Shown in pieces: positions 13,531-16,675 of a DNA stretch of 16,675 nucleotides. Each line of letters begins with the position of its first letter. Position 1 is the stretch's first letter. The DNA is from Gallionella sp. (GTDB lineage: Bacteria > Pseudomonadota > Gammaproteobacteria > Burkholderiales > Gallionellaceae): contig JARCRR010000133.1 of the NCBI GenBank assembly GCA_029850565.1, positions 1-16,675 on the forward strand, read 5' to 3'. Made by a program: the position numbers and the translations under genes. A model generated the notes under the pieces. The model saw nothing but the letters and a program-made list of their open reading frames with translations, was not told the origin of the DNA and made no database searches.

Positions 13531-15539
13531 AGCATCGCTTTCAAGCGCGCCAGTTTGTCCATCCCTTGTTCTTTGCTCACTGCGGGCGTACTGCCTACTT
13601 TCACCACACCTGCATATTCGATGTCCGCTTGCGGCAACTCGGCAATGAAGCGGCTGGGGTCGCATCCGGCGTGTTCCTTGCCGCGCTTGCGTTTGGAGCA
13701 GTAGCTGATCTGCAGCGAACGTTGCGCGCGGGTAATGCCGACGTACATCAGACGGCGTTCTTCCTCGATCTGCTCCGGCGCTTCGCTGCGCTCATGTGGC
13801 AGGATGCCTTCTTCCACGCCGACCAGAAATACATGACCGTACTCCAATCCTTTTGCGGCATGCAGGGTGGAGAGCGAGACGGCATCCGTCTCCTGGTCGC
13901 GTGATTCAAGCAGATTGAGCAGGGCGATGAGTTGTGTCATGGCGATCATGGTCTTGTCGTCCGCTTCCGATTTGCGGTTCATCCAGCCGACGAAATCCGA
14001 GACATTTTTCCATTTCGTTTCCGCCTGACGCGGTTCATGGCTGTCGAACAACCACGCCTCATAGTCGATGGCAGTGAGCAGATCCGCCATCACTTGGTTG
14101 CAAGGTTCTTTCTCCGCTCTCGCTTGCATCCTGTTGATAAAGTTGCAGAAAGTGATGAGGTCTTCGTATTGCCGTGGCTGTAACTGGTGTGCCAGTGCCG
14201 GCTCGAACGCAGCCTCGAACAAGCTGATGTGACGCGATGCCGCATGTGATGCGAGCTTCTCTAACGTCGTATTGCCGATGCCGCGCTTGGGTGTGGTGCT
14301 GGCGCGGATGAAGGCGGGATCGTCGTCCGGATTGGCGATGAGGCGCAGATAGGCCGTCAGGTCTTTGATCTCGGCATGGTCGAAGAACGAGGTGCCACCA
14401 CTGACGGTGTAAGGGACTTTATGGGTGCGCAGTTGTTCCTCGAACACGCGCGACAGATGGTTGCTACGGTAGAGGATGGCGTAATCGGCAAAGCGCGTAC
14501 GGTGTTCGAACTTGTGGGCGAGCAAGCGCAGCACCACGGATTCCGCTTCGTTCTCATCATCCTTTGCGGCGAACACGCGCACCGGATCGCCCGGGCCGTG
14601 CTCGCTCCACAGGTTCTTCTCGAACAGCTTGGTGTTGTTTTTGATGAGGTGATTGGCGCTTTGCAGGATGCGCTGCGAGGAACGGTAGTTCTGTTCCAGC
14701 TTGATGACGCGCAGGTTGGGATAGTCGGCCTGCAAGTTATGCAGATTGGCCGTACTCGCGCCGCGCCAGGCATAGATGGCCTGGTCGTCGTCTCCCACCA
14801 CGGTGAGCGCGGCGCGGTCGCCCGCGAGCAGCTTCATCATCTGGTACTGGCAATCGTTGGTGTCCTGGTATTCGTCGATGAGCAGATAGCGGAAGCGGTG
14901 CTGCCAACGCTGGAGGGCTTCTTCCTGTGTCTTGAACAGTTCCACCGGCAGGCGGATGAGGTCATCGAAATCGACTGCCTGGTAGGCGCGCAAGGTTTCC
15001 TGATAACGCCCGTAGAGCAGAGCGATACGCTGTTGCTCTTCGTTCTCGGCCAGGCTGGTGGCTCGCTCGGGCGTGAGAAAAGCCGCTTTCCAGTTCGACA
15101 TCACGCTCTGCGCTGCACGCACTTCCTGCTTGTCCGGACTGCCCAACAATTCGCTGATGATCTTGCCGGTGTCGGCGCTGTCGAAGATGGAGAATTGTTT
15201 TTTGTAGCCGAGCAGCGGGGCTTCCTCGCGCAGGATGTTCATACCGAGCGCATGGAAGGTGCTGATGGTCATGCCTTTGGCGGCATTACCGGGAAGTAGT
15301 TTGCCCACACGCTCGCGCATCTCGTTGGCTGCTTTGTTGGTGAAGGTGATGGCCGCCACGTTGCGCGCCGCATAGCCGCACTCGTTGATGAGATAGGCCA
15401 GTTTGTGCGTGATGACCCCCGTCTTGCCGCTACCGGCACCGGCCAGTACCAGCAGGGGGGAACCGAGATATTTGACTGCTTCGCGTTGCGTGGGATTGAG
15501 TTTGCTTAACATGCTGTGTGATGAATGTGCCGAATCCAC
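13524..15539 (-). CDS. rep: ATP-dependent DNA helicase Rep (UvrD/PcrA superfamily 1A)
   Basis: 3'-5' translocase that helps replication forks past bound proteins. 671 residues from GTG 15539, close to E. coli Rep (673) and shorter than UvrD (~720); the N-terminus LNPTQREAVKYLGSPLLVLAGAGSGKTGVITHKLAYLI and the ISTFHALG segment also favour Rep. Motifs: Walker A GAGSGKT (34-40), Ia TFTNKAANEM, II DEYQDTN (222-228), III GDDDQAIYAWRGA (249-261), IV QNYRS (283-287), V STLHAAKGLEY, VI MYVGITRAQ. GTG 15539 has GGAG (15550-15547) 7 bases upstream, but both lie in a perfect hairpin; ATG 15512 (MLSKLNP) is a plausible alternative nearer the family start and has no visible ribosome-binding site. It lies 51 bases downstream of hupE on the same strand. 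Confidence 0.94.
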   Translation of the reverse strand: MDSAHSSHSMLSKLNPTQREAVKYLGSPLLVLAGAGSGKTGVITHKLAYLINECGYAARNVAAITFTNKAANEMRERVGKLLPGNAAKGMTISTFHALGMNILREEAPLLGYKKQFSIFDSADTGKIISELLGSPDKQEVRAAQSVMSNWKAAFLTPERATSLAENEEQQRIALLYGRYQETLRAYQAVDFDDLIRLPVELFKTQEEALQRWQHRFRYLLIDEYQDTNDCQYQMMKLLAGDRAALTVVGDDDQAIYAWRGASTANLHNLQADYPNLRVIKLEQNYRSSQRILQSANHLIKNNTKLFEKNLWSEHGPGDPVRVFAAKDDENEAESVVLRLLAHKFEHRTRFADYAILYRSNHLSRVFEEQLRTHKVPYTVSGGTSFFDHAEIKDLTAYLRLIANPDDDPAFIRASTTPKRGIGNTTLEKLASHAASRHISLFEAAFEPALAHQLQPRQYEDLITFCNFINRMQARAEKEPCNQVMADLLTAIDYEAWLFDSHEPRQAETKWKNVSDFVGWMNRKSEADDKTMIAMTQLIALLNLLESRDQETDAVSLSTLHAAKGLEYGHVFLVGVEEGILPHERSEAPEQIEEERRLMYVGITRAQRSLQISYCSKRKRGKEHAGCDPSRFIAELPQADIEYAGVVKVGSTPAVSKEQGMDKLARLKAMLK

Positions 15540-15554
15540 CGGATCGCTCCGGTG
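15537..15554 (-). promoter_or_regulatory. Hairpin enclosing the ribosome-binding site and GTG start of rep
   Basis: On the minus strand: CACCGGA, tetraloop GCGA, TCCGGTG. Seven perfect pairs closed by a GNRA-type loop. The Shine-Dalgarno GGAG begins in the 5' arm and runs to the loop boundary, and the last three bases of the 3' arm are the GTG start codon. There is no T-tract, so it is not a terminator. Confidence 0.6.
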
Positions 15555-15590
15555 TCTGATGAGGTGTCTGGAACTGATCGAATGAGGTAT

Positions 15591-16172
15591 CTACAAGGCA
15601 AAGCCGCACAAAACGACGGCCACACCTGTAAAGCGTAACCATTGTGGCCGGTCGTAATTGTTCAACAGAGATGCGATCCCGATACCGGAGAGATGCAAGA
15701 GTGCCGTAGCCGTGACAAAACCGGATGCATAGGTGAGTGCATATATGTTCGGCGGAAGTTCGGCCCCATGTGTACTACCGTGAAAGATGGCGAAGATGGC
15801 CGCGATCAGGATGCTGGTTATCATCGGCAAGCGCACCGTGGCCGCGATCAACAGGCCGAGAGTCAATAGCGAAAGAGTGATGCCACTTTCAGCAAAAGGT
15901 AGAGGAAAGGCATACATGGACCACAGGCCGCTGCAAGCCATCACCGACACAAAACTGAGCGGTACAGCCCAGCGTGCGCTACCGCCCAGTTGGGCGGCCC
16001 ACAAGCCGATGGCGATCATAGCGACCAGATGATCGAATCCGCTAAAAGGATGACTGAGACCGAGCAGGAATCCCTGATGTTCTCCAACGCCAACATGGGC
16101 AAAGGCTAGGGAAGGGAATAGAATGGCACACGCTGCAAACAGAAATGCAAAACGCTTTAATGATTGTTTCAT
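15591..16172 (-). CDS. hupE: HupE/UreJ family nickel transporter
   Basis: Membrane protein of the HupE/UreJ family, implicated in nickel supply to [NiFe] hydrogenases and urease. 193 residues. The signal peptide (1-25, ending SLAFA) leaves a mature N-terminus His-Val-Gly. The family signature HPFSGFDHLVAMIAIGLWAAQLGG (41-64) and the second conserved FHGSTHGAELP are present, with about six hydrophobic segments. The conserved His and Asp residues are the presumed metal ligands. AGAGG lies 5 bases before ATG 16172. It is divergent from the HoxF-like gene, with 61 bases between the starts, and is followed on the same strand by rep after 51 bases. The neighbour makes hydrogenase rather than urease the likely nickel user. 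Confidence 0.9.
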   Translation of the reverse strand: MKQSLKRFAFLFAACAILFPSLAFAHVGVGEHQGFLLGLSHPFSGFDHLVAMIAIGLWAAQLGGSARWAVPLSFVSVMACSGLWSMYAFPLPFAESGITLSLLTLGLLIAATVRLPMITSILIAAIFAIFHGSTHGAELPPNIYALTYASGFVTATALLHLSGIGIASLLNNYDRPQWLRFTGVAVVLCGFAL

Positions 16173-16233
16173 GATTGCCTCTTATGCTTTTGCTAAGCTG
16201 CCTCGGAAATAAACGACTCGAAGAACGGTGCAT
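16173..16233. other. Divergent intergenic region hupE / HoxF-like gene
   Basis: Sixty-one bases separate the two start codons, so regulatory sites for both must overlap or extend into coding sequence. I see no clear -35/-10 pair in either direction and no convincing sigma54 GG-N10-GC element; on the minus strand AGAGG is the hupE ribosome-binding site. Confidence 0.4.
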
Positions 16234-16675
16234 ATGCTACCAGATGCCGAATTGATTTTTGGCGGTTCGCCAACTTGTGATCTTCCCGCTTGCCTGAGAC
16301 GGATCATCGCGAAGTATGGGACTGATGCCACTCAGCTTCTACAGATACTGCGTGAGGTGCAGGAATGTGCCGGTTATATCTCGCCTGACACCGCTGCCTA
16401 TCTCGCGCAAAAGCTGGACATCCCCATCGCACGCATAGAGAGTGTCGCCTCTTTCTACTCTTTCCTGCATCTGAAGCCCCAAGGCGAGTACCGCGTACTC
16501 TTCTCGGACAATATCACCGACCGTATGCTGGGTAGCCAGACCTTGATGGAGCGGATGTGCCAGCAGATGTGGTTGCAACCCGGCAAAATGTCGGAAGACG
16601 GCTTGGTCAGTATCAATACCACCTCCTGCACCGGCATGTGCGACCAAGGTCCGGCGATGCTGGTCAATGGAAGAG
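16234..16675 (+). CDS. hoxF: NuoE-like N-terminal domain of a HoxF/HoxE-type hydrogenase diaphorase subunit (3' truncated)
   Basis: 147 residues are visible before the window ends. The text RRIIAKYGTDATQLLQILREVQECAGYISPDTAAYLAQKL plus ASFYSFLHLKPQGEYRV is the thioredoxin-like NuoE/HoxE fold, which in complex I and soluble NAD-hydrogenases binds a [2Fe-2S] cluster. Of the four ligands only the CxxxC pair remains (Cys132, Cys136 in TTSCTGMCDQGP); the positions equivalent to the first pair are Ser91 and Asp96. Similar loss is known in HoxF of the Cupriavidus NAD-reducing hydrogenase, where this domain is fused to a NuoF-like flavin domain, so I favour HoxF. A free-standing HoxE or a formate dehydrogenase gamma subunit is possible. 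ATG 16234 has no strong Shine-Dalgarno (GAACGG only). The divergent hupE supports a hydrogenase operon. Confidence 0.6.
   Translation, partial: MLPDAELIFGGSPTCDLPACLRRIIAKYGTDATQLLQILREVQECAGYISPDTAAYLAQKLDIPIARIESVASFYSFLHLKPQGEYRVLFSDNITDRMLGSQTLMERMCQQMWLQPGKMSEDGLVSINTTSCTGMCDQGPAMLVNGR

Noticed and set aside
14376..15299. 307-codon open frame on the plus strand opposite rep
   Set aside because: Antisense shadow of the Rep helicase motifs; it has no recognisable domain or ribosome-binding site.
15551..15592. Short direct repeats (GGTGTCTG twice, ATGAGGTGTCT / ATGAGGTATCT) between hupE and rep
   Set aside because: Only two copies of 8-11 bases each, with mismatches; too short to call a repeat element or CRISPR.

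Overview
The window looks like an ordinary chromosomal segment of a betaproteobacterium. The reasons are the conserved block rimP-nusA-infB-rbfA-truB-rpsO-pnp, a two-AR-repeat NusA, an IF2 with the long N-terminal extension, and the order uvrC-pgsA-tRNA-Pro. Protein wording and the nearby nickel/hydrogenase genes would fit the Nitrosomonadales (for example a Gallionella/Sideroxydans-like bacterium), but that is an impression from family knowledge and not a database result.

Layout. 3-554 is the C-terminal half of mtnA (methionine salvage), followed by a degenerate intergenic inverted repeat (563-634). A sigma70-like promoter (704-732) and a short leader with a terminator-like hairpin (750-769) open the transcription/translation operon rimP-nusA-infB-rbfA-truB (786-6596). 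Its genes are tightly packed, overlapping at infB/rbfA (TAATG) and at rbfA/truB. rpsO has its own promoter and a strong terminator. pnp follows with a UUG start and a small leader hairpin, and closes with its own terminator. Next comes a repair and lipid cluster: a uracil-DNA-glycosylase-superfamily gene, uvrC and pgsA, with gaps of only 2-3 bases. Then come tRNA-Pro(TGG) and tRNA-Arg(TCT) behind a consensus promoter that starts inside the pgsA stop region.

From about 12518 to 13480 the sequence becomes visibly richer in A+T. It holds a gene-free stretch with perfect palindromes and a small outer-membrane beta-barrel protein of unknown role. The minus strand then carries rep helicase and, upstream of it, hupE (nickel uptake). 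Divergent from hupE, at the right edge, begins a NuoE-like/HoxF-like protein, probably the diaphorase of a NAD-coupled [NiFe] hydrogenase. A nickel permease beside a hydrogenase subunit is a meaningful pairing.

I see no CRISPR array, insertion sequence, phage or obvious new defence system. The points most worth a second look are: a perfect hairpin that buries the SD and GTG start of rep; loss of two of the four cluster cysteines in the HoxF-like N-terminus; the attenuator-like leader of the rimP operon; the A+T-rich, palindrome-bearing segment after tRNA-Arg; and a T-K-I-D guanine-specificity motif in IF2.
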